This document shows, one piece after another, positions 19,401 to 27,706 of a stretch of 64,000 nt of DNA. Each line of letters starts with the position of its first letter. The stretch's first letter is position 1. The notes under the pieces are model-generated. The model was not told where the DNA came from. It was given only the letters and a program-made list of their open reading frames with translations, and did no database searches. Origin of the DNA: an uncultured Bacteroides sp. (GTDB lineage Bacteria; Bacteroidota; Bacteroidia; Cytophagales; Cyclobacteriaceae); assembly GCA_902168185.1 (NCBI GenBank), contig CABHOV010000064.1, forward strand, positions 1 to 64,000, read 5' to 3'. A program made the position numbers and the translations under genes.

Positions 19401-19833
19401 GTATGAAACGATCGATTCGTCATCGTTCAATTTAACAATACGTTTAAAGGACTTTAATCTCACCGCGCTCAACCGTGTAGTGCTACCGTTGCAATCTATC
19501 CAGATCAAGTCAGGTTATTTAAAACAATATGATTTACAGATAACCGCTACCGCAGAGGAAGCAGCCGGCACCTCTTCCATTACCTATAACAACCTTCATC
19601 TGGAAATCCGGAGGCCGGGTGAATCAGATAAAAAAAGATTGGGTAACGAGCTCCTTACATTTTTAGCGAACGGCATTTTGAAGAACAAGCGGGAAAATGC
19701 AACGGCCGTTATCAGCCAGCCTCGCATTAAGCATAAGGCAATCTTTAATTATTGGGTTAAGTCTGCCATTCAGGGAGCCATGGGAGGTATCAGACGTGGT
19801 AAGAATAAAAAAGTGGGGAATGTACATTCCTAA
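16405..19833 (+). CDS. Very large AsmA-like membrane-anchored protein
   Basis: About 1142 residues, with one N-terminal membrane span (about 10-30, LLRIAVAMIPLAILFGVLVYAK) and a long, mainly beta body with short repeating strand patterns such as IQNLIIDEPVIEI, IRSLALKNVTMRYAD and IDHVSIDNIVIAA. The layout resembles AsmA/TamB/DUF748-type proteins, which bridge the inner and outer membranes and are implicated in lipid transport or outer-membrane homeostasis. The match is by architecture, not by a specific motif. The ATG at 16405 is preferred over the in-frame TTG at 16402 directly before it. No obvious operon partner; the next gene starts 220 bases downstream. Confidence 0.75.
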   Translation: MPSKRSSRKILLRIAVAMIPLAILFGVLVYAKLYGFKRALSELVQSKTNGLYTLSIGHSSIDWLALTFTLDDVKISRTSAAPAKGIREVTIPYMQLQFGSIASISMVRQFDIQNLIIDEPVIEIDAQQRSTVKHSNTNLSYQVVKLYPAIESLLGRFDIESLSIRRATVGMKNVANTSVKLNLIDLLVEHWNIQELTPKSQFQLKVGGQALAFPKASLNFSGIEFNFRQHHLLFSDFSFSSLDTVSQSKVEVSGKSLLLQKLDYKALYENQRYAIKRAVIDRPNVVVEFKLKENAKVKDRDLLTRIVKQAIGECSIDSTVIRDARVHLVVQKDRDSVKIDLPHVNINVYSFKVIRDSSAFQVGGLEVGLDRTAIALKRNFSFNCNAILFDQHRDLTLTDVVLYDSSIHKNIATCGKLKLKYFNLLDFAFDKKIRADGLTLEDAEINITPERVRQNAANKKEDDRIEDIAIRSLALKNVTMRYADARQTIRVNKLSVTVNNLKRGAVGDFQYNLGIIRFSDAFVKNTSSHLESRMKGVDFDGKLFRAAEVDVKKDSLHFYARNMMALKDGEESIRKNHRRWVNLYFNRLEITGKLPQQANNKNKPQDLPFESIDHVSIDNIVIAAHQGNKRLSFSGKNLIAEKITAKENKITFTSAQGQLSDVNMHTPDLAVSAEQIKMDYPKQFLLRECQFRKNNLRVELPYLELETIEQDENFWAIHSLKTKKIEIFKNEKSLFVSDSIRLLNAEMASDEPPFIKDIEVYNPLLTLHETKQHHVRRNEDKAISLAMVRHFIIHPGKVKWKGDKSILFGRLEGDTKNGTLNCASLRSETERMTIQAYDILLKNNKISIDSVRLKPRKDWIASNAIENDIIDVSFQGITMQGFSTEYIVESRKMKNVAVTIDRFSFDIKRDKRMPDPAIFEKPVTLEGLFKLPASVAVNTIDLKQGKLRYTETSEKTGEDGIVELDNIAASLKFDNTRKGRPLSMTATSRLYSEGNLHVKYETIDSSSFNLTIRLKDFNLTALNRVVLPLQSIQIKSGYLKQYDLQITATAEEAAGTSSITYNNLHLEIRRPGESDKKRLGNELLTFLANGILKNKRENATAVISQPRIKHKAIFNYWVKSAIQGAMGGIRRGKNKKVGNVHS

Positions 19834-20053
19834 CGAGTTTGTTCTTTATTTTTAGCGTTGGTGTTAAGTATACTATATATCTGGACATTGCAGAAATGTC
19901 CTAAAAAAAACGTTGCAGGCCAGTTACACTTTGTTATCCTTGTCTAATAAAGGATACAGTCAAAACGTATCCACAACGAAATTATAGTGTCCTATGGTAG
20001 GTTCCCGCAAGGAACGAGCATACCTGTTTGGAGGCGTAAATTTTTAGACGACA

Positions 20054-20680
20054 ATGAAACGATTTGAAAGCAGTTTGATAAAAGCTTCCCTTAGCATTCT
20101 AAGAAATCACGCCTTGATTTTGTTCGTACTGATTTCCGTGATTTATATGCTCAATGGTTTTGAACTTCCTGCGGTTGAAAACAATATACTGATTGGATTT
20201 CTGGTGCTTTATGTAATCGCCATTTATACCTATATAGGTATCACGAATAATGATTTTATAATAACGGATAATGCGTTGGAGGTTGTAGGGAAAGTACCTC
20301 TTTTTAAAAGGAGACGAAGATTTTTGCGACAACATATAGGCCTTGTTTTATTCAGGCATGACTGGACTGATACCATTGGCGAGGGAATGAAACCGCGAAT
20401 CTTCAGACTTGTTGTTAAGGAGATTTCACAACTGCTTTTTCCTTTCGATTATAAATGGATTGAAATCACAACGAATCACTCCTTCCGGTTTTATTGTTTT
20501 GGGTTGGAATACAATTACTTTGATAATAAAGGACCGTTGTTTGAGGATCTTTTCAAAACGTTACAAGCTAAAGATCTGAACGTAAAGTGGACAATCGCAG
20601 CGGTGGACAAAACAGAATTCCCAAAGAATTTTGGGAATTTGGAGGAAAATCAATCGCACAAATATTTCAGTAAGCCCTGA
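20054..20680 (+). CDS. Two-span membrane protein, PH-like, unknown function
   Basis: A 208-residue protein. Two hydrophobic helices (about 18-37 and 45-64, the second being IGFLVLYVIAIYTYIGI) are followed by a soluble domain beginning ITDNALEVVGKVPLFKRRRR. Two helices plus a small beta domain with an R/K-rich turn is reminiscent of bacterial PH-domain membrane proteins, but no diagnostic motif is seen. Its last 31 bases overlap the end of the convergent ABC ATPase gene. Function is not assigned. Confidence 0.75.
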   Translation: MKRFESSLIKASLSILRNHALILFVLISVIYMLNGFELPAVENNILIGFLVLYVIAIYTYIGITNNDFIITDNALEVVGKVPLFKRRRRFLRQHIGLVLFRHDWTDTIGEGMKPRIFRLVVKEISQLLFPFDYKWIEITTNHSFRFYCFGLEYNYFDNKGPLFEDLFKTLQAKDLNVKWTIAAVDKTEFPKNFGNLEENQSHKYFSKP

Positions 20681-21615
20681 ATAGAAGTATAGCGTTGGTT
20701 GTTCATTACCCATACGCAAGGTTGCGTACCACGTTCTATCTTTATAGTGATACCGTTCTCACTTGTCACTGCAAAGCCATTTCTCTCCAAAGCGTTTTTC
20801 GTCCATAGGTATTCAAAGCCATCACCAATCAGGTGGATGACTTTATTTCGATGAGCTTCGTGCATCATTTTACCAGTCTTGAGATCGAAACCTTTAAACT
20901 GAAAGATTTCGTCAAACGATCCGTTTAGCACCAAGTCCTCAGGAATTCCTGGAATAACGTTTTTCTCCTTCCCGGTTAACCAGATATAATCAGCGGTTTG
21001 TAATGCCAGGTCCAGCTCGTGCGTAGCAACCAGAATTGCTTTCTTGTTTTTATGAGCAAGGTTACGCAGAAGCCGCATAATCTCTACCCGGTTGTTAAGA
21101 TCAAGATGCGCTGTAGGTTCGTCCAATAAAATGATAGGCGTAGTTTGAGCCAACGCCCTTGCAATCATTACCATTTGCAATTGGCCATCACTTAGCTGAT
21201 ATAGCTTTTTCTGAAGTATATCTTGGATATGTACCTGCTCGATGGCCTCCTCAATGATTCTTTTGTCTTCTTCTTGTAATCGAATATTCCAATCAAGATA
21301 AGGATAGCGGCCAAAAGTAATTAACTCATAGACAGACATGCCGGGAGTCGAGACTTTGTCCGTAAGAACAACGGCTATAGGAAACTGAAGGTCAGTCGTT
21401 GTGTCGGTACGTATAGCACCACGCGTAGCTTTCTGCAAACCCGCGAGTGTTCTTATTAATGTGGATTTACCAACACCATTAGGTCCCATGAAGCAGATCA
21501 GCTCTCCTTCACATAGCTGCAGATTCAAATTTTCAAACAATGGCGCTTGAGTTGTTGAATATCCAACAGCCAGATCTTTGGTCTCCAGTAATATTTTTTT
21601 TTCAGGAGCGCTCAT
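20650..21615 (-). CDS. ABC transporter ATP-binding protein, iron/siderophore/B12 type
   Basis: A 321-residue ATPase that energises the permease encoded just upstream. Walker A is GPNGVGKST (44-52), the Q-loop region includes FPIAVVLTDK, the ABC signature is LSDGQLQMV and Walker B is IILLDEPTAHLD, followed by the switch His in VATHELDLAL. These place it with FecE/FhuC/BtuD-type importers. Residues from about 250 to the end form an extra 70-residue domain (KVIHLIGDGFEYLWTKNAL and beyond) that ordinary FecE/BtuD proteins of about 250-260 residues lack. Its start overlaps the permease stop by ATGA. No substrate-binding protein or TonB receptor gene is adjacent. Confidence 0.9.
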   Translation of the reverse strand: MSAPEKKILLETKDLAVGYSTTQAPLFENLNLQLCEGELICFMGPNGVGKSTLIRTLAGLQKATRGAIRTDTTTDLQFPIAVVLTDKVSTPGMSVYELITFGRYPYLDWNIRLQEEDKRIIEEAIEQVHIQDILQKKLYQLSDGQLQMVMIARALAQTTPIILLDEPTAHLDLNNRVEIMRLLRNLAHKNKKAILVATHELDLALQTADYIWLTGKEKNVIPGIPEDLVLNGSFDEIFQFKGFDLKTGKMMHEAHRNKVIHLIGDGFEYLWTKNALERNGFAVTSENGITIKIERGTQPCVWVMNNQRYTSIQGLLKYLCD

Positions 21616-22622
21616 ATCCGAATTCTTGAGTGTCTTACAATTACCCAGATTACAACGGGCGCTCCGATAAGGGCTGTGATCGCATTGATGGGTAACATCT
21701 GCGTACTGCCTGGGAGTTGTGAAAGTATATCACAGAAAAGCATTAGCACGGCACCACCAATCATTACTGTAGGAATAAGTACTTTATGATTGGTAGTCTG
21801 GACTAAAAATTTTACAAGATGAGGAACCGCCAGTCCTACAAAAGCGATTGGCCCGCAGAAAGCAGTAACACCTCCAGTAAGAATACTCGCAGAAAATATA
21901 ATCCAGAATCTGGATCGCTTTATATTCACCCCAATACTTCTCGCATAGTTATCGCCCAGCATCCAGGCGTTCAAGGGCTTCACAAGACGAATGGCTATGA
22001 TTGCTCCTATAAAAAGTACGACTGCAAGCACCATAAGTTCAGTCCAGTTTAATCCGCCTAGGCTTCCAAACGTCCAGATTAAATAAGTCTGCATTTCTTC
22101 TGCACGACTTATATATTGAAGTACACTAACAATAGAAGATGTGCCCGCGCCAATCATGAGTCCAACTATCAGCAGGGATACGTTATCAAGAAGTTTTTTA
22201 GAGATTGCCAACATGATCAAAAAGACACCGGTGCAACCCAGGGTAGCTGCTATAGCAACTGTCCATGGACTGGGAGTACTTAAAAAGCGAAGACCTGCTG
22301 CCTGACTCATAAAAATTAAGGACACCGCGAGGCTGGCTCCGGAACTCAGGCCTAGTACATCAGGCCCTGCCAGCGCATTTCGAAAGAGCGTTTGCATTTG
22401 TAGCCCACTCAAAGCCAAAGCTCCCCCGGCAAGAACACAAGTCAATGCTTTTGTCATTCTAAAATTCCAAACGATATCATTCCATATCGACTGCGAGCTC
22501 TCGCCACCCATTAGAATTGTGATAATTTCACGAAAAGGAATGCGTACGCTACCCAACGAAAGGTTAAGACCAAACAATACGACTAGGAGGACAGGAAGCA
22601 GCAACCAGCGGTTTTTATGCAT
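21612..22622 (-). CDS. FecCD-family ABC transporter permease
   Basis: A 336-residue permease with about ten hydrophobic spans, matching the BtuC/FecC/FecD/FhuB family. Typical motifs are ALSGLQMQTLFRNALAGPDVLGLSSGASL, recognisable by its R-N-P/A-L-A-x-P-x-x-L-G pattern, and the late stretch GPIAFVGLAVPHLVK. It imports ferric siderophore, haem or cobalamin from the periplasm together with the ATPase that follows; the sequence does not decide the ligand. A 7-bp hairpin, CCGGATT-TTC-AATCCGG (22633-22649), sits about 10 bases before its start and may affect translation. Confidence 0.92.
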   Translation of the reverse strand: MHKNRWLLLPVLLVVLFGLNLSLGSVRIPFREIITILMGGESSQSIWNDIVWNFRMTKALTCVLAGGALALSGLQMQTLFRNALAGPDVLGLSSGASLAVSLIFMSQAAGLRFLSTPSPWTVAIAATLGCTGVFLIMLAISKKLLDNVSLLIVGLMIGAGTSSIVSVLQYISRAEEMQTYLIWTFGSLGGLNWTELMVLAVVLFIGAIIAIRLVKPLNAWMLGDNYARSIGVNIKRSRFWIIFSASILTGGVTAFCGPIAFVGLAVPHLVKFLVQTTNHKVLIPTVMIGGAVLMLFCDILSQLPGSTQMLPINAITALIGAPVVIWVIVRHSRIRI

Positions 22623-22930
22623 TGGAGAATATCCGGATTTTCAATCCGGGCGGAAATTTAGTGAGGCTTCAACATTTAATTCCCTTTTTTTCAGATAAAG
22701 AAACCTGAATTTGAAGTGCTTTTGTGCTATTTAATATTTCAGTATAAAAGTTAGAATTAAATTATATATACAGTATAATATTCTGATTTTGTAGTTGAAA
22801 TGCTTGATTTCAGCTGTAAATTTCAATGTGATTGAGCGACACAAATCCCTGAAATGGTTCGTATTTTCAGCTACTGCATTCGATGAACCCTGGATTACCT
22901 GCAGATTTCCTAAAAATTTTGAAACCTGCA

Positions 22931-22961
22931 TTTGGTAACTATTCTTTAGTTCCTATCTTTG
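22931..22961 (+). promoter_or_regulatory. Promoter of the rplC ribosomal operon
   Basis: TTTG (22931-22934), a 19-base spacer and TATCTTTG (22954-22961) match the Bacteroidota sigma-A consensus TTTG-N19-21-TAnnTTTG exactly. Transcription should start near 22967, leaving a leader of about 80 bases before rplC. Confidence 0.85.
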
Positions 22962-22966
22962 CAGTC

Positions 22967-23014
22967 CTTTTTGCAGAAAGAGTCTATTTAAAAGACACTT
23001 CTGAGAGCAAAAAG
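22967..23014 (+). promoter_or_regulatory. Structured 5' leader of the rplC operon
   Basis: CTTTTTGC (22967-22974) pairs perfectly with GCAAAAAG (23007-23014). Inside it, AGAAAG/CTTCT and GTCT/AGAC can stack, so the leader folds into one long interrupted hairpin. It starts at the predicted first transcribed base. A role in feedback by a ribosomal protein is an inference; such leaders are common on ribosomal operons. Confidence 0.5.
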
Positions 23015-23048
23015 TCCTGAAAAACAAGCATTAACGAGGGTTTCAACC

Positions 23049-23681
23049 ATGCCTGGCATTATAGGAAAAAAAATAGGAATGACTAGCGTATTCGGCCCAG
23101 AGGGTGAGAATATCGCTTGCACAGTGATCGAGGCTGGTCCCTGTGTAGTAACACAGGTAAAGAGTGAAGAAACGGATGGATACCGCGCTGTTCAACTTGC
23201 CTTTGGTGAAAAGAAAGAGAAGAACGCTACAAAAGCGGCTATCGGCCACTTTAAGAAAGCCAACACAACTCCTAAAAGAGATGTAGCTGAGTTTCGCGAT
23301 TTCAAAACTGAGTATGACGGCTTGGCCGAGCTTGGAAAAGAAATCCGCATCCAGGACATCTTCGTTGAAGGTGATTTCATAGATGCTATCGGTACCTCTA
23401 AAGGCCGTGGTTTCCAAGGTGTTGTAAAGCGTCACAACTTTGCTGGGGTGGGTGGTCAAACTCACGGACAGCATAACAGGCTTCGTGCTCCTGGGTCAAT
23501 GGGTAACGCTTCATTTGCGTCTCGTGTTCCAAAAGGTAAGCGTCTTGCTGGCCGTATGGGAAATGACCAAGTGAAACTTAGCAACCTTAAAGTAGTTAAG
23601 ATTCTTGCTGATCAGAATTTGATCGTAATCAGTGGCTCTCTTCCTGGAGCTAAGAATTCAACTGTAATCCTTCAGAAATAA
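23049..23681 (+). CDS. rplC: Large ribosomal subunit protein uL3
   Basis: A 210-residue L3, an early 23S rRNA binder whose loop reaches toward the peptidyl-transferase centre. [12 protein letters not shown] at the start and [17 protein letters not shown] in the middle are diagnostic. The loop reads [15 protein letters not shown], unlike the E. coli stretch containing the glutamine methylated by PrmB. It is the first gene of the cluster here: S10 (rpsJ), which usually precedes it, is absent. The stop overlaps the rplD start by one base. Confidence 0.98.
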   Translation: MPGIIGKKIGMTSVFGPEGENIACTVIEAGPCVVTQVKSEETDGYRAVQLAFGEKKEKNATKAAIGHFKKANTTPKRDVAEFRDFKTEYDGLAELGKEIRIQDIFVEGDFIDAIGTSKGRGFQGVVKRHNFAGVGGQTHGQHNRLRAPGSMGNASFASRVPKGKRLAGRMGNDQVKLSNLKVVKILADQNLIVISGSLPGAKNSTVILQK

Positions 23682-24313
23682 TGGAAGTAGCAGTATTAAA
23701 TAATAGTGGTAAATCAACCTCAAAGAAAGTTACGCTTTCTGCGGATGTGTTTGGTATCGAACCAAACGACCACGCTATCTACCTGGATGTAAAAAGCTTT
23801 TTAGCAAATCAACGCCAAGGTACACACAAGTCTAAGCAGCGTAATGAGATCTCTGGTTCTTCTAAGAAATTGAAGAAGCAGAAGGGTACAGGTGGAGCTC
23901 GTGCGGGTAACATCAAAAACCCTCAGTTCAAAGGTGGTGGACGTATTTTCGGTCCTGCTCCTCGCGACTACTCATTCAAACTGAATAAGAAAGTAAAAGA
24001 TCTGGCTCGTAAGTCAGCTCTATCTTATAAAGCAAAGGATAATTCTATTGCAATTTTGGAAGATTTCTCTTTTGAGTCTCCTAAGACAAAGCAATACCTG
24101 ACATTGCTAAGTGCCCTTTCATTGGGTGATAAGAAAACGCTTCTCGTGCTTCCTGAACTTAATAAGAACGTTGTTCTTTCTGGAAGAAATATTAAGAATA
24201 CGAAAATTACTACAGCCGATCAGATCAATACATATGATGTGATGAATGCTGACAACGTAATCTTTGTTGAGAGCTCAGTTAGTAAAGTTGAGAACTTATT
24301 AAATAAAGCATAA
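23681..24313 (+). CDS. rplD: Large ribosomal subunit protein uL4
   Basis: A 210-residue L4, which binds 23S rRNA domain I and lines the exit tunnel with an extended loop. The loop is visible as [19 protein letters not shown] with [13 protein letters not shown]. In E. coli L4 represses its own operon; whether that holds here is unknown. It overlaps rplC and rplW by one base each. Confidence 0.98.
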   Translation: MEVAVLNNSGKSTSKKVTLSADVFGIEPNDHAIYLDVKSFLANQRQGTHKSKQRNEISGSSKKLKKQKGTGGARAGNIKNPQFKGGGRIFGPAPRDYSFKLNKKVKDLARKSALSYKAKDNSIAILEDFSFESPKTKQYLTLLSALSLGDKKTLLVLPELNKNVVLSGRNIKNTKITTADQINTYDVMNADNVIFVESSVSKVENLLNKA

Positions 24314-24600
24314 TGAGTATCCTGAAACAACCATTAGTAACGGAGAAAGTTTCTGCTCTGAACGAAAAAGGAAAATACGGTTTCATCGTAGATTCTGATG
24401 CCAACAAAGTAGAGATTAAGAAAGCCGTAGAAAAACAATACGGCGTTAACGTTGAGAAAGTAAATACCATGAATGTAATGGGCAAAAAGAAAACCCGCTA
24501 CACGAAGACAGGTATCCTTTCCGGTCGCAGACCTGGCTACAAGAAAGCCGTTGTGACTTTAGCACAAGGTGAAGTAATTGATTTTTATAGCAACGTATAA
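24313..24600 (+). CDS. rplW: Large ribosomal subunit protein uL23
   Basis: A 95-residue L23, located at the tunnel exit where trigger factor and SRP dock. The start ([20 protein letters not shown]) and the motif VNTMNVMGKKKTRY are typical. It lies between rplD (one-base overlap) and rplB (10-base gap). Confidence 0.97.
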   Translation: MSILKQPLVTEKVSALNEKGKYGFIVDSDANKVEIKKAVEKQYGVNVEKVNTMNVMGKKKTRYTKTGILSGRRPGYKKAVVTLAQGEVIDFYSNV

Positions 24601-24610
24601 TTTTTGAACG

Positions 24611-25435
24611 ATGGCGTTGAAGAAATTAAAACCAGTAACTCCAGGAACACGTCATAGATTGGCGCCTTCTTTCGATGATGTAACAACATCGAAACCTGAG
24701 AAATCACTGGTAACAACCGTAAAGAAAACAGGTGGTAGAAATAGCAATGGACGCACTACCATGCGTTACATTGGTGGTGGTCATAAGCAGAAGCTTCGTG
24801 AGATTGACTTCAAACGTAATAAAGCAGGAATACCTGCAACGGTAAAGTCAATTGAATATGATCCTACAAGAACTGCACGTATAGCTCTGTTGTATTATGC
24901 AGACGGATCAAAAGCATATATCATTGCTCCTAATGGATTAGTGGTAGGACAGCAACTTATCTCTGGCGCTGATGTAGCTCCTGAAGTAGGAAATGCTCTT
25001 CCTCTTTCTAAAATTCCTTTGGGTACGATCATTCATAATGTAGAAATGAAGCCAGGAAAGGGTGGTGCAATTGCACGTTCTGCTGGTACATTTGTACAAT
25101 TGTTGGCTCGTGAAAACGGGTTGGCAACTTTGAAAATGCCTTCTGGTGAGATGCGTAATGTAATGGATGTTTGCATGGCAACCATCGGCACTACATCAAA
25201 CGCTGACCACATGAATGAAAGCGTTGGTAAAGCTGGACGTAGTCGTTGGAGAGGTGTTCGCCCACGCACACGTGCGGTAGCGATGAACCCTGTTGATCAC
25301 CCGATGGGTGGTGGCGAAGGACGTGCATCTGGAGGTCACCCTCGCTCACGTAACGGTCTGTATACTAAGGGTAAAAAGACTCGTCATCCTAAGAAATATT
25401 CTGATAACCTTATAATATCCAGAAGGAAAAAATAA
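24611..25435 (+). CDS. rplB: Large ribosomal subunit protein uL2
   Basis: A 274-residue L2, needed for subunit joining and for the peptidyl-transferase centre. Recognised by [38 protein letters not shown] and [19 protein letters not shown], the last holding the conserved His important for peptide bond formation. The stop overlaps the rpsS start by one base. Confidence 0.98.
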   Translation: MALKKLKPVTPGTRHRLAPSFDDVTTSKPEKSLVTTVKKTGGRNSNGRTTMRYIGGGHKQKLREIDFKRNKAGIPATVKSIEYDPTRTARIALLYYADGSKAYIIAPNGLVVGQQLISGADVAPEVGNALPLSKIPLGTIIHNVEMKPGKGGAIARSAGTFVQLLARENGLATLKMPSGEMRNVMDVCMATIGTTSNADHMNESVGKAGRSRWRGVRPRTRAVAMNPVDHPMGGGEGRASGGHPRSRNGLYTKGKKTRHPKKYSDNLIISRRKK

Positions 25436-25713
25436 TGGGACGCTCGATTAAGAAGGGACCGTATTGTGACTTCCGTCTTCTCAAAAAAGTAGAAGCAATG
25501 GAAAAATCAGGCAAAAAGTCTGTAATTAAGACTTGGTCCAGAAGATCAACCGTAACGCCCGATTTAATCGGTAATACGTTTGCTGTTCACAATGGAAATA
25601 AATTCATTCCGGTTTATGTAACGGAAAACATGGTAGGTCATAAACTCGGTGAGTTTGCTCCTACGCGTACCTTCCGCGGACACTCTGGAAACAAGAAAGA
25701 TAACGCTAGGTAA
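25435..25713 (+). CDS. rpsS: Small ribosomal subunit protein uS19
   Basis: A 92-residue S19 of the 30S head, a partner of S13. [32 protein letters not shown] and [16 protein letters not shown] are family signatures. It is followed after 2 bases by rplV. Confidence 0.98.
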   Translation: MGRSIKKGPYCDFRLLKKVEAMEKSGKKSVIKTWSRRSTVTPDLIGNTFAVHNGNKFIPVYVTENMVGHKLGEFAPTRTFRGHSGNKKDNAR

Positions 25714-25715
25714 TC

Positions 25716-26186
25716 ATGGCAGAAGTAGCGAAAAAAACTAAACGTTCAGTGCTTAAGCGCGAACAGCGTGACGCAAGACAAGAAGCTGCTAAAAACGGAC
25801 CTTCTGTAGCGAAACTGAAAAATGTACCAACGTCTCCACGTAAGATGCGCTTAATCGCTGATCTTATAAGAGGTGAGCGTGTAAATAAGGCTCTCAATAT
25901 TTTGAAGTATGAGCCTAAAGTAGGTGCTCCGAAGCTTGAAAAGCTTTTGTTGTCAGCTATTTCTAGCTGGACAGCAAAACACACAGATCTAAAGCTTGAA
26001 GAAGCTGATCTGTATGTTAAGGATGTATTTGTTGATGGCGGTCGTATTCTAAAAAGACTACGTCCAGCTCCTCAAGGAAGAGCTCACCGTGTTAGAAAAC
26101 GTTCAAATCACGTTACACTGATCGTTGACAGCTTCAAGAAGACAGGTGCAGAAGTAGTAACAACTGAAAAAGAAACGAAGGAATAA
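25716..26186 (+). CDS. rplV: Large ribosomal subunit protein uL22
   Basis: A 156-residue L22, whose hairpin lines the exit tunnel. The core starts at about residue 35 ([20 protein letters not shown]) and includes [20 protein letters not shown]. The first ~30 residues are a lysine-rich extension beyond the E. coli length (110 residues). One-base overlap with rpsC. Confidence 0.97.
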   Translation: MAEVAKKTKRSVLKREQRDARQEAAKNGPSVAKLKNVPTSPRKMRLIADLIRGERVNKALNILKYEPKVGAPKLEKLLLSAISSWTAKHTDLKLEEADLYVKDVFVDGGRILKRLRPAPQGRAHRVRKRSNHVTLIVDSFKKTGAEVVTTEKETKE

Positions 26187-27028
26187 TGGGACAAAAAATC
26201 AATCCAATAGCCCTGCGCCTTGGCATCGTTCGTGGTTGGGATTCTAACTGGTACGGTGGAAAAACATTCGCTGATAAACTGGTTGAAGATCAAAAAATCA
26301 GAGACTATGTAAAGGCTCGTATTCCTAAAGGCGGAATCGCTAAAATTGTTATAGAAAGAACATTGAAGCGTATTACCCTGACTATTCACACTGCTCGTCC
26401 GGGCGTTGTGATTGGAAAAGGTGGTACTGAAGTAGATAAAATTAAAGAAGAGTTAAAGAAGATCACCAATAAAGATGTTCAAATCAACATCTTTGAGATT
26501 AAACGTCCTGAATTGGATGCGAAATTGGTTGGAGAATCAATTGCTCAACAGATAGAAGCTCGTATCTCCTATAAGCGTGCAATGAAGCAAGCGATTGCTT
26601 CAGCAATGCGTGTAGGTGCGGAGGGTATTAAAGTTAAAACATCAGGTCGTTTGGCTGGAGCAGATATGGCTCGTACCGAACAATATAAAGAAGGTCGGAT
26701 TCCATTGCACACACTTCGTGCTGATATAGACTATGCACATTCTGAAGCACAGACTGTATACGGAAAAATTGGGATCAAAGTATGGATCTTCAAAGGAGAG
26801 ATATACGGTAAACGTGATCTTTCACCGAATGTAGGTCTTGCAAGTAACGCAGGCCAGCAGGGTGGTGGTGAACACCGTGGAGGAAGAGGTGATCGCAATG
26901 AACGCGGTGGCGACAGAGGCGGACGCAATAGAAGAAGTGGTGGTGGCGACAGACGTGAAGGCGGAAGAGATGGTGGTGGAAGACGTGGTGGAGATAACCG
27001 CGGTGGAGGCCAAAGAAGAAACGGTTAA
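26186..27028 (+). CDS. rpsC: Small ribosomal subunit protein uS3 with Gly/Arg-rich tail
   Basis: A 280-residue S3 of the 30S mRNA entry site. [14 protein letters not shown] and the KH motif [12 protein letters not shown] are diagnostic, as are [11 protein letters not shown] and [14 protein letters not shown]. Residues about 225-280 are an unusual tail of repeated Gly, Arg, Asp and Asn ([19 protein letters not shown] and on), longer than the E. coli C-terminus (233 residues in total). The tail looks disordered and RNA-binding. Followed after 33 bases by rplP. Confidence 0.97.
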   Translation: MGQKINPIALRLGIVRGWDSNWYGGKTFADKLVEDQKIRDYVKARIPKGGIAKIVIERTLKRITLTIHTARPGVVIGKGGTEVDKIKEELKKITNKDVQINIFEIKRPELDAKLVGESIAQQIEARISYKRAMKQAIASAMRVGAEGIKVKTSGRLAGADMARTEQYKEGRIPLHTLRADIDYAHSEAQTVYGKIGIKVWIFKGEIYGKRDLSPNVGLASNAGQQGGGEHRGGRGDRNERGGDRGGRNRRSGGGDRREGGRDGGGRRGGDNRGGGQRRNG

Positions 27029-27061
27029 TCAAAGTAACAAACGCATTAAAGCCAGGTAACA

Positions 27062-27484
27062 ATGTTACAGCCTAAAAGAACGAAATTTAGAAAAATGCAA
27101 AAGGGCCGCGTGAAAGGCGTTGCAACAAGAGGTCACTCTATTGCATTCGGTTCATTTGCATTGAAATCTTTAGAAGGTGGATGGATCACAGCGCGTCAAT
27201 TAGAGGCAGCGCGTATTGCCGTAACCAGAGCGATGAAACGTGAAGGTCAGGTATGGATCCGCATATTTCCAGATAAACCCATCACTCGCAAGCCAGCTGA
27301 AGTACGTATGGGTAAAGGTAAGGGAGCTCCGGAATATTGGGTAGCCGTTATCAAACCTGGTACTATCCTGTTTGAAGCGGGGGGAGTAAATATGGCTACC
27401 GCGAAGGAAGCTTTGAAATTGGCTGAAGGTAAATTGCCAATCAAAACAAAATTCACAGTAAGACCTGATTACGTAGAACAATAA
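27062..27484 (+). CDS. rplP: Large ribosomal subunit protein uL16
   Basis: A 140-residue L16, which organises the A-site region of the 50S subunit. [16 protein letters not shown], then [20 protein letters not shown] and [20 protein letters not shown] with [13 protein letters not shown], are all canonical. Five bases separate it from rpmC. Confidence 0.98.
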   Translation: MLQPKRTKFRKMQKGRVKGVATRGHSIAFGSFALKSLEGGWITARQLEAARIAVTRAMKREGQVWIRIFPDKPITRKPAEVRMGKGKGAPEYWVAVIKPGTILFEAGGVNMATAKEALKLAEGKLPIKTKFTVRPDYVEQ

Positions 27485-27489
27485 GCGCA

Positions 27490-27687
27490 ATGAAAACAAC
27501 AGACATCAAAGGATTGACTGTAACCGAATTAAAAGAGAAAATCGGTACCGAAAAAGAAGCTCTGCGCAAGTTGCAATTTGCACATCAGATTTCATCTGTT
27601 GAAAATCCGATGAAACTGAAAGAAACACGTAAGCTGATCGCACGCCTCAGCACGGAGTTAACCGTAAAAGAACGTGCAGCTAAATAG
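27490..27687 (+). CDS. rpmC: Large ribosomal subunit protein uL29
   Basis: A 65-residue two-helix L29, next to L23 at the tunnel exit. LTVTELKEKIGTEKEALRKL and FAHQISSVENPMKLKETRK carry the family pattern. Its place between rplP and rpsQ agrees. Confidence 0.96.
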   Translation: MKTTDIKGLTVTELKEKIGTEKEALRKLQFAHQISSVENPMKLKETRKLIARLSTELTVKERAAK

Positions 27688-27706
27688 CTTAATAAGAAAA
27701 TAGGTT

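Larger units (their letters stand above)
22623..23048. other. Divergent intergenic region with rplC promoter and leader
   Basis: A 426-base AT-rich gap between the minus-strand permease and rplC. It holds the permease 5' hairpin (22633-22649) and the rplC promoter and leader structure listed separately. The minus-strand open frame at 22731-22931 (66 codons) has low-complexity content and no family likeness. No B12-box or other riboswitch core was found on either strand by eye. Confidence 0.6.

Noticed and set aside
19880-19910. GGACATT-GCAGA-AATGTCC followed by an A-run, considered as a terminator
   Set aside because: A terminator on the plus strand needs a T-run after the stem, and on the minus strand the U-run would precede the stem; neither orientation fits.
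22731-22931. A 66-codon minus-strand open frame upstream of the permease
   Set aside because: Low-complexity AT-rich content, and it overlaps the region just before the rplC promoter. No family likeness.
22623-23048. Cobalamin riboswitch before the BtuC/FecC-like permease
   Set aside because: No B12-box sequence and no large conserved core could be found on the minus strand.
26790-27062. His- and Ser/Thr-rich frames antisense or out of frame at the S3 tail
   Set aside because: They are by-products of the repetitive Gly/Arg codons of rpsC.
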